IMG/VR virus record: IMGVR_UViG_3300042988_002169
Location: 1-51,083 of that record
DNA from: a virus
DNA: 51,083 bases
Strand: one strand, 5' to 3'
Position 1 is the first letter of the stretch. Each line of letters starts with the position of its first letter. The notes beneath the pieces were generated by a model. The model ran no database searches. It was given only the letters and a program-made list of their open reading frames with translations, and was not told the origin of the DNA. The translations under genes and the position numbers were made by a program. Shown piece by piece: positions 1-10,118 of this stretch.

Positions 1-561
1 AATAATTCAGTTAATGAAATATGTGAATTTATAACACAATATAATTATAAACCTATTATTTCATCAATATTTAAAAATACTTCAGAAAAAAATATAAATA
101 TTCTTGATTTTGAGGATATTTTAAATAGTAGTGGATTATCTCAAAGTAGAATATCAGTTGAATATTTAATAAATTCTATTCAAAATAGAGTTGAATTATT
201 ACAAGGAATTATGGATGGATCTGGATATTGCGATACATCTGGTAGATGTGAATTAAAACATTCAAATCTGACATTATTATTTGATATAAAACAATTACTA
301 TCTTCATTGGGTATAAAAAATAAGTTAAGTAGAAATAAAAATATTTATACTAGAAAGTATGGATTAGCATTTTCAACTAAAGATTTTGATGTATTTAGAG
401 TTAAATTAAAAAAAGATCGCCAAAAATTATTAAAAGGTACTCGTTATAATAGACATTATATAAAAAGTATCGAAAAGATAGAATCCGTCCCAGTTAAATG
501 TATCCAAGTAGATAATGAGGATAAGATGTTTTTAGCTGGTGAATATATTCCTACTCATAAT
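1..561 (+). mobile_element. Intein (C-terminal part) with LAGLIDADG motif, in terminase
   Basis: The segment ends in a classic C-terminal splice block: hydrophobic VPVKCIQVDNEDKMFLAGEY, then IPTHN followed by Ser (codon 562), giving the His-Asn|Ser junction needed for splicing. Around base 190-235 lies the second LAGLIDADG helix, LLQGIMDGSG, which keeps an aspartate, followed by a TLLFDIKQLLSSLG segment typical of these endonucleases. Both splicing and homing therefore look intact in the visible half. The N-terminal splice block is outside the window. Confidence 0.9.
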
Positions 562-2115
562 AGTACTATTGCTGCTGTTATAATTGAATATATGCTCAAT
601 TTTTTTCCAAAAAATAGAGCTATTATTATTAATATGAAAAAATCTGCCGCTTTAGAAAATCTTAGTAGAATTAAATTTATTCATGAGATGCTTCCAGATT
701 TTTTAAAACCTTGTATTTCAAATAAAGTATTAGCAGATAGAAAAACATATTTAGAATATGAAAATGGAAGTAAGGTAGATGTATTTTATCCTAGTTCAAT
801 ATCTGGACCTGAACAAATAGCGCGTTCATTAACCAGTCCAATATTATATATAGATGAATCGGCGTTTATTAATCATATTCATTCTGCTTATGGTGCGGCC
901 CAACCTATTTTAAGTAAAGCTCGTATCCAGGCAAAGAAGCATGGGTATCCTACGCTTCTTTTAATGACATCTACTCCTAATGGGGTAGAGGGTACTGGTA
1001 AATTCTTCTATGATATGTGGAATAAGTCTGTTGATTCAGACGAAATATATGATGAAGAAGAAAAATTAGCTAATAATCATCTTCATTATATTAATGATGC
1101 ATCTACTAATGGATTTATTTCAGTTAAATTTCATTGGTCTGAAATATATGATGATAAATGGTATAATGAACAAGTTAGAGAATTAAATTTTGATTCAAGG
1201 AGAGTAAATCAAGAATTAGATTTGATGTTTGTTGCTGGTTCTAATTGTATATTCAGTGATGAATATTTAACGCAATTACGTCCAAGTAAACCTGTTGATG
1301 TTTTCGATTTACCTCATATGTGTAAATTGAAAATATATAGAGAACTCGATCCAAATGACTTTTATTTGGTTGGTGTAGATACAGCTCGTAGTTTAGTTGG
1401 AGATCTTTGTGCAATTGAAATATATAAATATAGTAATTTTGAACAAGTTGGAGAATTTATTTCAAGAATAGGATCATTAACTAAATTTTCTGAAGTAGTG
1501 AAATCAGTTATAAAATTTTTATATACTCAAGTTGGAAAAAAATTTATAGTTGGAGTAGAAAATAATTCAATGGGAATTGCTATAGTCGAATCATTAGATA
1601 ATGACAATGAATTTGATTATATGCAATTTTTGTATAAAGAGGAACAAAAAAGAAATAGTAAAGTAGAAAAACCATATGGAATTTATACAAGTCAAAAATC
1701 AAAAGATAAAATGGTTGCTTTATTTTATGATGAAATAACAACCGACCCTACTTTATTACATTCAGGCGAATTAATTTCTCAATTAAGTATTATTGAAAAA
1801 GATTCAATGGGACGAGTTGCAGCTCAAAAAGGGCAACATGATGATCTATTTATGGCTTCTTGTTTTTGTGCATTAGTTAAAAAAGATAGGCAATTTGAAA
1901 TTGAACCGCAGATTAATGTTAATAGTCAAAAGTTTTTAAAAGATCAAGAAGATTTAATTCAAAATATTATAAATATTGAATCGAAAAATAAACATGCGAA
2001 TATAACTGATTATTTTCAAGATAGTGAAATAAGTAGATTTGAAATACCAATTATAAAAGATGATAAAGATATAGATCGAGATTTTTCAAATATTCCATTT
2101 CCAGAATTTTTTTAA
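1..2115 (+). CDS. Large terminase subunit, interrupted by an intein; 5'-truncated
   Basis: The reading frame is open from base 1, so the gene begins upstream; the first in-frame ATG (211) lies inside an intein and is not the gene start. Codons up to 561 are the C-terminal part of the intein, and 562 onward (517 aa) is the C-extein. The extein begins STIAA, i.e. the S/T of a Walker A GK[S/T]T, so the intein sits inside the ATP-binding loop. Further motifs follow in terminase order: Walker B ILYIDESAF (about 850), the coupling motif TSTPNG (about 967), and nuclease acidic residues in VGVDTARS (about 1370), VGVENN (about 1551) and HDDLFMA (about 1837). This is the ATPase/nuclease that packages DNA through the portal. 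It directly precedes the tape-measure-like gene (3 nt gap). Identification as a T4 gp17-like terminase is secure; the N-extein is outside the window. Confidence 0.93.
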   Translation, partial: NNSVNEICEFITQYNYKPIISSIFKNTSEKNINILDFEDILNSSGLSQSRISVEYLINSIQNRVELLQGIMDGSGYCDTSGRCELKHSNLTLLFDIKQLLSSLGIKNKLSRNKNIYTRKYGLAFSTKDFDVFRVKLKKDRQKLLKGTRYNRHYIKSIEKIESVPVKCIQVDNEDKMFLAGEYIPTHNSTIAAVIIEYMLNFFPKNRAIIINMKKSAALENLSRIKFIHEMLPDFLKPCISNKVLADRKTYLEYENGSKVDVFYPSSISGPEQIARSLTSPILYIDESAFINHIHSAYGAAQPILSKARIQAKKHGYPTLLLMTSTPNGVEGTGKFFYDMWNKSVDSDEIYDEEEKLANNHLHYINDASTNGFISVKFHWSEIYDDKWYNEQVRELNFDSRRVNQELDLMFVAGSNCIFSDEYLTQLRPSKPVDVFDLPHMCKLKIYRELDPNDFYLVGVDTARSLVGDLCAIEIYKYSNFEQVGEFISRIGSLTKFSEVVKSVIKFLYTQVGKKFIVGVENNSMGIAIVESLDNDNEFDYMQFLYKEEQKRNSKVEKPYGIYTSQKSKDKMVALFYDEITTDPTLLHSGELISQLSIIEKDSMGRVAAQKGQHDDLFMASCFCALVKKDRQFEIEPQINVNSQKFLKDQEDLIQNIINIESKNKHANITDYFQDSEISRFEIPIIKDDKDIDRDFSNIPFPEFF

Positions 2116-2118
2116 TTT

Positions 2119-5100
2119 ATGGCACTTGAAAATGAACAATTACGAAGATTAGAACAAGCAACATTACAACAAAATAGCAATATTGGAAGATTTAATAGTT
2201 CAGTAGCTAGTTTATTACAACAATCTAATAAAAATGTTGAAAAAACAGTAAATGTCAATGCTGGAACTGGAAATACATTATCAAAATATTTTCAGACTTC
2301 ATTAAAAATACAAACGGAACAAACTAATATTTTACGTCAAATAGCTGAAATATTATCTGTTTCTAATAAATCTAAAAAAGGTAGTAGAGAAGATTTTTTA
2401 AGATCTGCATCTAAACAAGGAATGGAATTTGATATTTCTAAAGAAACTCCAAGGAAAGGATTTTTTAGAAATATGTGGACACAATCTGCTAAAGTTAGTA
2501 TTGATAAAAAAATTAAAGATTCGAATAGAAAATTAGCTAAATCGATGGGTTTAAGTATGAGTCTAACCTCAGCTTTAACCACACCAGCTAGTTCGAAATT
2601 TCGAGGAATAGTAGCAGAAAACGAATTAGATTTTAGTATTGTTCAAACTAATATATTAATGGGGATGTATGAACTACAAAGATTCTCGTTAATGCAATTA
2701 GTCGATATTAATAAATCTACTTCTAAGGATAAATCTTCATCAGTTACAGAACAGCAAAGAAGATTAGAAAAAAATAAAACTTCTAATTATACATCAGATT
2801 TTGATTCTAATGAAGATCCTAGAACCTTTATGCAAAAGGTAGGAAATGTTCCTCTTGTTGGTGGCTTAATGCAAGCAACATTAGCTCCAATAAAAGAACT
2901 TTTGACTATTCCAAGTCTTCCAAATCGATTAAAAAAATGGTGGGGAGATTATAAAGAAAGTGCAGGACTTCAGAAAAAAGATAAAACTGAAGCTTTAAAA
3001 GCTACAAATTTATATAGAAGTAATCAAGATCGTGCATATGATTTTTTAGGTGGTGAGTTTATAACAATTGTTGAACGTATAAGAGCTGATGTAGCCGCCG
3101 TTCGATATAATATTACAGGTGAAAAACCTGGTACTGATCCAAAGACTGGTATATCTTTAACTAAGTCTCGCGAAGATGTATATGATACCATATTTGGAAA
3201 ATTCATTGAGGCTCAAAGAGATGAAAAAGGAAATATAACTCAAACCGCATCTCAAAAGAAATTCCAAATTGAAGAATTAAGAAAAAAGAAATTGGATCAA
3301 TATTATCAGGAAGAAATGCAAGGAACATTTTCTGGGATGTTTGTTTCTACTATAACTTCAGTTCTACCTAAAATTATAAAGGATAAATTAGGTATAGAAG
3401 AACAGGAACAAATGGTACAAGGAAGTTTAAAAGCAATGAATAATTTAAATGAAGCAGAATATGAAAATGCAGAGTGGTTAAGACGACAAAATGAAGTTTT
3501 ACCTACATTAATTGAATCTCAAGATATGTTCAGCACTTTATTAGGTGTTGGCATACCAGCATTAGCAGGATTAGCAACAGTATTAACTGGAGGAGGAGCT
3601 GCTTTAGGAGCAGGTGCAGCTATTTTAGGAGTAAAAGGAACTTTATTAGCAGGTGCAGCTACTAGTGGTGGTGTAATAGGCGCATTACGAGGATTTATAG
3701 ATAGTTTTTCTAATGCTAATACACAATTTGAAATTGAAAGGTTAGAAGCTGCTAAATCACAAGCTGATTTTTTAGATATATTAAAAGATCAGAAAGATTT
3801 TGAGTCAATAAATAAAAGAAAAGAAGATTTAGAAAAAAAATTTAGAGGTGTCGAAACCCCAGGTTTTTCATCACCTACACAAACAACAAATAATCTATTA
3901 ACAGATATAAAACAACAACTAATTGATGGTATAACTATTAGATCATATGTAGCAGATGCTAATGGAGTACCAATAAATTTACAGTATTTAGCAGATTTTT
4001 TTAAAAATAATTATGTAGAATTTACTCAAAGACAACAGGAAATATTAATTAGACAGGATTCTATAATTCCAGAACCTGTTTATTTAGTAGATGGTCCTGC
4101 TGGTAATTTACTTAAGAAACACGCTAAAGGTGGTATTGCTAAACAAGGAATAGTTGGAGAAAATGAAAGACCTGAATTAATGGGTAGAGCGATAATTAAA
4201 TCACCTACTGCATTCTCTTCATTAACTTCTCAAAAAATTACTAGTGAAGATGATACTGCAGATATATTACAAAATTTATCATCTACAATTGAAAAGTTAT
4301 CGGGTATTTTAGAAACTTTTCATAAAGATAAGGTTATTGAATTACAAGATAAAAAAGAAGTTTCTATTATTGAACAGATAAAAATAGAAGCTGATGATGC
4401 GAAAGCTAGGGATGAAGCTGAAGATAGAGATATCCAAATAAAAGAATCTAAAGAAATAAAGGAAAATATATCTCAACTTTTAGGAGTAGTTTCTCCATGG
4501 TATAAAATGGAGAAGAAAAATGATGAAGAAGAGAAAAAGAAAAATAAAAAAGGATTTTTCAGTACATTATTTTCTTTTTTAGGTTCTCCATTAAAACTTC
4601 TTCCACTTATTGGAGGTGTTCTTGCTTCTATCGGTGGAGTAGCTAAAACTGTAGGTGCTCTTACTGGAACGACTTCAACTTTATTAAAATTAGGTCTTGT
4701 ATTAGCTCCAGTAGTAAAAGGTATTGCGTCTGGTGTTGTCAGTTTATTAAATTATTTTGGTTTACACCCTATTGTAGAATTAGGTAAAAAAGCAGTAAAA
4801 GGAACTGGAACTCTTTTTGGTAAAATTAAAGATTTATTTACTAAAAAAGGTACTGGAACTGTTGTAGGAGATGTAGCAGGAGCAGCTGCTAAAGGTGCAG
4901 CATCAGAAGCGGCTGGAACAGTAGCAAAAGGCGCAGCTGGAACAGTAGCAAAAGGTGTTCAAAGAAATGCTGCAAAAGCAGCACTAGAAGAATTAGCTGC
5001 CAAACAAGCAGCTAAAGGAGTAGCTGAAAAAGTAGTAGGTGAGGCAGCATCTTCAACTTTAGGTACTGGTTTATTTAAAAATAAATCTTTAGCTAAATTT

Positions 5101-8100
5101 TTACCTAAGGTAGGATTAAAAAGTATTGCTAAAGTTGCAGGTCCATTATTAATTGTTGATGGATTAATTGAAATGTTTAGTGACTACCAAGATACTGGTA
5201 GTATAATTGAATCTGTTTTTGGTAATATGAAAGGAGGTCTTTCTGATGCATTCAAAGGAATGGGTAAATATGGAGCTATGGGAGCTACAATTGGATTAGT
5301 TGGTGGTCCAATTGGAATGGGTATTGGAGCTCTTATAGGAAGTGCAATTGGAGGATTATTAGGATTATTTGGAACAGATAATCTTAAAAGCATGGATGCA
5401 TTTAAAGCTAGAACTGGTGAATTTAATCAAACAATATCTCAATTTTTTATTGATCATTTTGGTAAATTTGCAGCTAGAGGAGCATATTTTTTTGCAGATA
5501 GTCCTATTCCTATTATACCGCCAATATTAGGAGGATTAATAGGTTCAGTTGTAGATGGTATAGTTGGTATATTTAGTCTTATTGGAGATATTGGACAAAA
5601 TATTGGACCATTTATAACATCTGCAAATACTTCGATTGCAGAATTTTTCTCTAGTGCTGGTAAGTATGGATCTCGAATATCTGCTTTTTTTAGTGATGGT
5701 ATTCCAATAATAGGTCCTTTATTAGGAGGACTTGTTGGGACCATGATTGACGGAGCAGTATCATTATTTGATTTTGGTATTGATATAGCTAAAGCTACTG
5801 GTCCATTATTAGATTCAGTAAATGGATCAATTATAGGATTTTTTAAAGATTATAGTGGAGAATATTCTGTTAAATTAGCAACTAGTGCATCCTCATGGAG
5901 ATTTCCAGGAATTACTCTTTTAGGTGGTTTAGTTGGCACAGCAGTTGATGGAATAGCTGCATTAATTGGATCTATTTCTAATTTTAAAATGGATGATTTT
6001 GTTACTAAAACGATGAACATGAGTGATTCGTTAGTTGATTTATTTAAGGGAGAATATTCTCATAAATTTGCAGAAAAAGGAGCAGGTATAGCAGCATTTA
6101 TAGGACCACTCCTCGGTGGAATAGGAGGAATGGTATTTGACTTTATAAATTCAGTCTTTTTTGATGGTAATTTAGATGAGCAGTTTAAATTAATAAGTGC
6201 GGAAATATCTTATTTCTTTTCTGATTTATGGATTAAATTTAGAAAGAAAATATTTTTTACACCTCTTTTAGGTGAGTTATTACCTGATGATTGGAAAGCA
6301 GCTCTTGAAAAAGAGGAAGAAGCATTAAAAACTAAAAAACAAGAAATAGAACAGCTTAAACAAGCAGTTAAAGACGCTACTATGCCAATGGAAATACCAG
6401 CTAGAAGTATTCCTGAGTCTCCTAAAGCATCTGAATTACCAGATACTACTATGCCAGCAGGTACACCTTCAGCGCCTCCTACACAGCAAACAATAGATCC
6501 TCAATCTACTGGTGGTGGAGTACAAGGAGCGGCAGTTGGTGCTTGGAATGCGGCTAAATCTGGTGCTGGAGCAGCATGGAATGCGGCTAAAGGTGCGGCC
6601 AGTACAGCTGGTGGATGGGCTACATCTGCAGCTAGTGCGGCTGGTATGACTGGAGGGTCTGCTAAAGATGTAATTAAAAAAATTTTAACCATTGGAAAAG
6701 GATTTAATATAGTTCAAACAGCAGATGGTTCTACAGTAAAGCGAGAAGGGAATAGAAATTGGAGAAATAATAATCCTGGTAATATTGAGTTTGGTTCTTT
6801 TACTAGAGGATTAGGTGCTTTAGCTGGAGATCCAAGATTTGCAATATTTCCATCTTTAGCAGCTGGACGAAAAGCTAAAGAGCATTTATTATTTGAAGGA
6901 AAAAATTATAGAAATGTAACACTAACTCAAGCAATACATAAATGGGCCCCACCATCAGAAAATGATACAGGTTGGTATCAGAGATCAATGCTTGCCGCGG
7001 TTGGAGGTGTTGATAAAAAAATGAGTGAATATACTTCTGCTGAAAGAACTGCATTAATGAATACTATGCAGAAGGTAGAAGGTTTTAAACCAGGAAAACT
7101 TACAATATTATCTAAAGGTAATATTCCAGTTAATAATTCTGAAACTTCAGAAGAATCTTCTAGTTTTATGGATAAAACTAAAGATATCTTAAATAAAACA
7201 AAACAAATGGCGTCTAAATTTAATCCTATGGGAACAGCACAAGCATCCACAGAAACTCCAAATCTTCCTACTAGTAGTGGGGGTTTTGGTGGTGTTGGTC
7301 CATTAAAAGATCTTGAAAATCCACAAACTACTACACCAATTGGAACTCCAACTGGAGCAACAACTAATACAACTCCCGTTGCACCATCTGAAACTGAAAT
7401 TAAAGAGCCTACTGAAACTGGTGTGATGGGTTTACCTATTGATCTTAGTAATAAACATAAAAGTGTAGGTGGATTAAAATTTGCACCAGGAGTCGATCCG
7501 GGTATTGGAGATGGAATAGCATCTAAAGTAAAAACAATTCAAGATACATTTGGGCAACAATTAATTATCACTTCAGGATATAGAAGTCCGGAAAGAAATA
7601 AACGAGTCGGTGGTGCAAAAAATTCTGCACATATGAGAAGAAATGCTGTTGATATTAAAACTGGTCATCTTAATAAGGATGATAGACTTAAAATAATAAA
7701 AATTGCAAGTCAAGCTGGGGTAGGTGGGGTTGGAATTTATAGTAATGATTTACATTTTGATGTTGAAGGACGCCGAGCTTGGGGTCCAAGTTTTAGTAGA
7801 GATTCTATACCTGCTTGGGCAAGAGAAGCTGCAGCTGCTCATATGGCTAATAAAACTTCTGTTGGAGATAATGGTGCTTGGGATAAAGTTAAAGGGATGG
7901 CTAATAAAGCTAAGGATGCTGCAGTAGGTGCATATCAAACTGTAAAAGGTGCTGCGAGTGGAATGTTTGGTGGTGGATCAGATTCGCAATCAAATACTGG
8001 TTCAGCTGAACAGCCAGTTGAAGGGGAACAAGGTGAAGGAAATAAAAAAGGATTTACATTACCATCAAAAGAAGAGATAGCAGCTAAATTAAAATCTGGG

Positions 8101-8766
8101 GTATCTGAATTTGGTTCTATGATGGGATCTTTTTTTGGAGATATGAAAGAGGCTACTTCACTTAGTGATTCGGATAAAATGTCTAAACAAATATTATATG
8201 GAGATGCTAATGCATCGTCATATAAATCGACAGATTTATCTAAATTTGGTGTTACACCAATGAAAAATCAATCACTTGCTGATTTTACAGTAACCAATAC
8301 TGGTTTGCGTGATGCATATGCTTCAATTAATTCCCATCAACCAATAAGTGATGGTTTTGCTTTATCTTCTAGATTTAAAAATTTTATTGATCAAATATCA
8401 CCTTTTAATAAAGGGGTAAATATAAATTCTCCAACATTAAGAGATCAAAGTATACTTGCTAAAAAAGTTACGGATCAAGTCTCTCAACAAACTGGTGAAG
8501 AAAAACCAAATACTGATCAATCTACTAATATTCCAGTTGTTAATAGTAAACAAACAAGTAATGCTCCTCCAGTTATTAATATGCCATCGAATATTAATAA
8601 CATAAATCAAACAAAACAATCAGCCGAAGATAATTTTGATAAAAAATTTGATGCGGATACTGATAAATTTATATGGCAATTATTATCTGCCGTTCCTGAT
8701 TTATTAAAAAAAGATACATATTTATTTGGAACAGGTATAGATTTCGGAACAGCAACTAATCAATAA
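2119..8766 (+). CDS. Tape-measure-like tail protein with two peptidoglycan-hydrolase modules (2215 aa)
   Basis: A very long protein with helical, Gln/Lys-rich N-terminal regions, several hydrophobic Gly/Ala-rich stretches (residues about 470-530, 830-900 and 1010-1400, the last made of repeated IxGPLLGGLxG-type units), and a tape-measure-like GGIAKQGIVGENERPELMG segment near residue 675. These fit a tail-length/DNA-injection protein. Two enzymatic modules follow. NWRNNNPGNIEFG at about 1546 resembles lytic-transglycosylase-like domains of phage virion proteins. SGYRSPERN (about 1818), SAHMRRNAVDI (about 1837) and LHFDVEGRRAW (about 1877) match the zinc-binding SxHxxxxAxD and HxD pattern of M15 D-Ala-D-Ala/L-Ala-D-Glu peptidases. 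The tail probably carries these for local wall digestion during injection. The ATG is 3 nt after the terminase stop and has no strong RBS. An alternative label is a large baseplate-hub/internal virion protein. Confidence 0.8.
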   Translation: MALENEQLRRLEQATLQQNSNIGRFNSSVASLLQQSNKNVEKTVNVNAGTGNTLSKYFQTSLKIQTEQTNILRQIAEILSVSNKSKKGSREDFLRSASKQGMEFDISKETPRKGFFRNMWTQSAKVSIDKKIKDSNRKLAKSMGLSMSLTSALTTPASSKFRGIVAENELDFSIVQTNILMGMYELQRFSLMQLVDINKSTSKDKSSSVTEQQRRLEKNKTSNYTSDFDSNEDPRTFMQKVGNVPLVGGLMQATLAPIKELLTIPSLPNRLKKWWGDYKESAGLQKKDKTEALKATNLYRSNQDRAYDFLGGEFITIVERIRADVAAVRYNITGEKPGTDPKTGISLTKSREDVYDTIFGKFIEAQRDEKGNITQTASQKKFQIEELRKKKLDQYYQEEMQGTFSGMFVSTITSVLPKIIKDKLGIEEQEQMVQGSLKAMNNLNEAEYENAEWLRRQNEVLPTLIESQDMFSTLLGVGIPALAGLATVLTGGGAALGAGAAILGVKGTLLAGAATSGGVIGALRGFIDSFSNANTQFEIERLEAAKSQADFLDILKDQKDFESINKRKEDLEKKFRGVETPGFSSPTQTTNNLLTDIKQQLIDGITIRSYVADANGVPINLQYLADFFKNNYVEFTQRQQEILIRQDSIIPEPVYLVDGPAGNLLKKHAKGGIAKQGIVGENERPELMGRAIIKSPTAFSSLTSQKITSEDDTADILQNLSSTIEKLSGILETFHKDKVIELQDKKEVSIIEQIKIEADDAKARDEAEDRDIQIKESKEIKENISQLLGVVSPWYKMEKKNDEEEKKKNKKGFFSTLFSFLGSPLKLLPLIGGVLASIGGVAKTVGALTGTTSTLLKLGLVLAPVVKGIASGVVSLLNYFGLHPIVELGKKAVKGTGTLFGKIKDLFTKKGTGTVVGDVAGAAAKGAASEAAGTVAKGAAGTVAKGVQRNAAKAALEELAAKQAAKGVAEKVVGEAASSTLGTGLFKNKSLAKFLPKVGLKSIAKVAGPLLIVDGLIEMFSDYQDTGSIIESVFGNMKGGLSDAFKGMGKYGAMGATIGLVGGPIGMGIGALIGSAIGGLLGLFGTDNLKSMDAFKARTGEFNQTISQFFIDHFGKFAARGAYFFADSPIPIIPPILGGLIGSVVDGIVGIFSLIGDIGQNIGPFITSANTSIAEFFSSAGKYGSRISAFFSDGIPIIGPLLGGLVGTMIDGAVSLFDFGIDIAKATGPLLDSVNGSIIGFFKDYSGEYSVKLATSASSWRFPGITLLGGLVGTAVDGIAALIGSISNFKMDDFVTKTMNMSDSLVDLFKGEYSHKFAEKGAGIAAFIGPLLGGIGGMVFDFINSVFFDGNLDEQFKLISAEISYFFSDLWIKFRKKIFFTPLLGELLPDDWKAALEKEEEALKTKKQEIEQLKQAVKDATMPMEIPARSIPESPKASELPDTTMPAGTPSAPPTQQTIDPQSTGGGVQGAAVGAWNAAKSGAGAAWNAAKGAASTAGGWATSAASAAGMTGGSAKDVIKKILTIGKGFNIVQTADGSTVKREGNRNWRNNNPGNIEFGSFTRGLGALAGDPRFAIFPSLAAGRKAKEHLLFEGKNYRNVTLTQAIHKWAPPSENDTGWYQRSMLAAVGGVDKKMSEYTSAERTALMNTMQKVEGFKPGKLTILSKGNIPVNNSETSEESSSFMDKTKDILNKTKQMASKFNPMGTAQASTETPNLPTSSGGFGGVGPLKDLENPQTTTPIGTPTGATTNTTPVAPSETEIKEPTETGVMGLPIDLSNKHKSVGGLKFAPGVDPGIGDGIASKVKTIQDTFGQQLIITSGYRSPERNKRVGGAKNSAHMRRNAVDIKTGHLNKDDRLKIIKIASQAGVGGVGIYSNDLHFDVEGRRAWGPSFSRDSIPAWAREAAAAHMANKTSVGDNGAWDKVKGMANKAKDAAVGAYQTVKGAASGMFGGGSDSQSNTGSAEQPVEGEQGEGNKKGFTLPSKEEIAAKLKSGVSEFGSMMGSFFGDMKEATSLSDSDKMSKQILYGDANASSYKSTDLSKFGVTPMKNQSLADFTVTNTGLRDAYASINSHQPISDGFALSSRFKNFIDQISPFNKGVNINSPTLRDQSILAKKVTDQVSQQTGEEKPNTDQSTNIPVVNSKQTSNAPPVINMPSNINNINQTKQSAEDNFDKKFDADTDKFIWQLLSAVPDLLKKDTYLFGTGIDFGTATNQ

Positions 8767-8772
8767 CTATTT

Positions 8773-8810
8773 ATAGGTGAGAAATTATATATTAATAATT
8801 TCTCACCTAT
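8773..8810. terminator. 16-bp perfect hairpin after the tape-measure gene
   Basis: ATAGGTGAGAAATTAT pairs perfectly with ATAATTTCTCACCTAT around a 6-nt ATATTA loop, followed by a short T tract (TTTC). It lies in the only sizeable gap between the tape-measure-like gene and the next gene. It could be a weak terminator or an mRNA-processing/stability hairpin. Confidence 0.65.
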
Positions 8811-8834
8811 TTTCATATAAGAGGTCTAAACAAA

Positions 8835-10118
8835 ATGGCAGGTGGTATTTTACCAGTCGATTTATTAAACCATTCTGGAGATGCTGGAGCTGGCACGGAT
8901 ATATTGGATATAGGATTACCAGTTCAATTAGATAGAAATGCAGATAATTTTCATAGAATTTCTACGAAAATGAAAACTTACATGAATAAAATGGATTTGA
9001 TTCCTGTAAGATGGGAACTAAATTATCCCAAATTATTTAAAGAACCAGATGCATATGCAAATAAAGGAGTAATGAATCTTAAATTTGAAAATGCAATTGA
9101 AGATTATCAAGCTAGATGTGTACAATTAAATTTAGATCCTATTAAAGGAATTAGATTGTGGACAGTCGCATCTCTTGAATATTCAGAATCATATGAAAAT
9201 CGTTTTGATCAAAATACAGTCGAAAAGAAAATTAATGATTGGACTGGCAATATGAAAGAGTTTGTTAAAACTGCTAGATCTATGGGATTCAATATTGATG
9301 GTATTACTAATGTAGTAGCAGAAGCAGGATCTAAAGCAGCCGGTTCAATGGATATAAATTTTGATCAATTAAAACAAAATAATAGAGATCTACTTAATTC
9401 AGCTACTCCACTTCTTGATCTAGGGAAAAATATAATTTTACATGGTAAACAAATGGCTTTACCTAAAATATGGACAGAATCTGTTTTTAATCCATCTCTA
9501 AATGTAAGAATTAAATTAGTTAGTCCATATGGAACACCAGAATCTATAAAAAAACATGTTTTAGAGCCATTATTATATATATTATTATTAGCTGCCCCTA
9601 CATCTGATGATGGTATGACTTATGGTGAAGCAGGATATGTTCATGTTCATGCATATGGACAGGCTCATATGAATTTAGCATTTATTTCAGCAATGAATGT
9701 TTCGAGATCTGGTCCAGAAATAACATATAATAAATATCAACAACCATTATCGGTTGATGTTCAATTAACTATTACTCAAGCTCTAGATGGATTTGCATCA
9801 TTAAAAAATCCAGTATTAGATAGACAAATATTAAAAGTTGAGGAAATGTTAAATGATGATCCGCATGAAGTGAATGATGTGACTGGAGAATTTGCAATAA
9901 CAACAACTAATGATATTATTAAATCATTTAAAAAATTACCAGGTACAGATGTTCCATATTTACCACCTTTTTTTCAACAAGTTTTACCACCAGGCCTAGA
10001 TTCTGCAATGGTGACTGATGCAATAGATACTCTTAATACAGGTCTATCTGATGCTTTTGGTACTATCGGTGATACTTTAAATGCTGGATTATCTGGAGCA
10101 ACATCTATTTTCTCATGA
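8835..10118 (+). CDS. Putative baseplate/tail-tube-associated virion protein (427 aa)
   Basis: The start is supported by GAGG 9-10 nt upstream of ATG. The region after residue 270 (VHVHAYGQAHMNLAFISAMN, then a GPEITYNKYQQPLSVDVQLT-type strand segment) resembles the beta-rich half of T4 gp48/gp54-type baseplate proteins that cap the hub and start the tube; this is a weak resemblance judged by eye. The C-terminus has a Gly/Ala/Leu-rich tail. It lies between the tape-measure-like gene and an overlapping large unknown gene, all likely co-transcribed with tail genes. Virion role is likely; the exact identity is uncertain. Confidence 0.5.
   Translation: MAGGILPVDLLNHSGDAGAGTDILDIGLPVQLDRNADNFHRISTKMKTYMNKMDLIPVRWELNYPKLFKEPDAYANKGVMNLKFENAIEDYQARCVQLNLDPIKGIRLWTVASLEYSESYENRFDQNTVEKKINDWTGNMKEFVKTARSMGFNIDGITNVVAEAGSKAAGSMDINFDQLKQNNRDLLNSATPLLDLGKNIILHGKQMALPKIWTESVFNPSLNVRIKLVSPYGTPESIKKHVLEPLLYILLLAAPTSDDGMTYGEAGYVHVHAYGQAHMNLAFISAMNVSRSGPEITYNKYQQPLSVDVQLTITQALDGFASLKNPVLDRQILKVEEMLNDDPHEVNDVTGEFAITTTNDIIKSFKKLPGTDVPYLPPFFQQVLPPGLDSAMVTDAIDTLNTGLSDAFGTIGDTLNAGLSGATSIFS

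Noticed and set aside
211-213. ATG 211 as the terminase start
   Set aside because: The frame is open from base 1 and this Met lies within the intein's LAGLIDADG region.
5240-6130. DNA direct repeats in the tape-measure gene as a mobile or recombination element
   Set aside because: The repetition is at protein level (GPLLGGLxG units) with diverged codons, typical of tape-measure/structural repeats.
3024-8619. Several minus-strand and out-of-frame ORFs over the tape-measure gene
   Set aside because: They are antisense or alternate-frame shadows of a 6.6-kb coding frame, with no RBS or plausible protein sequence.
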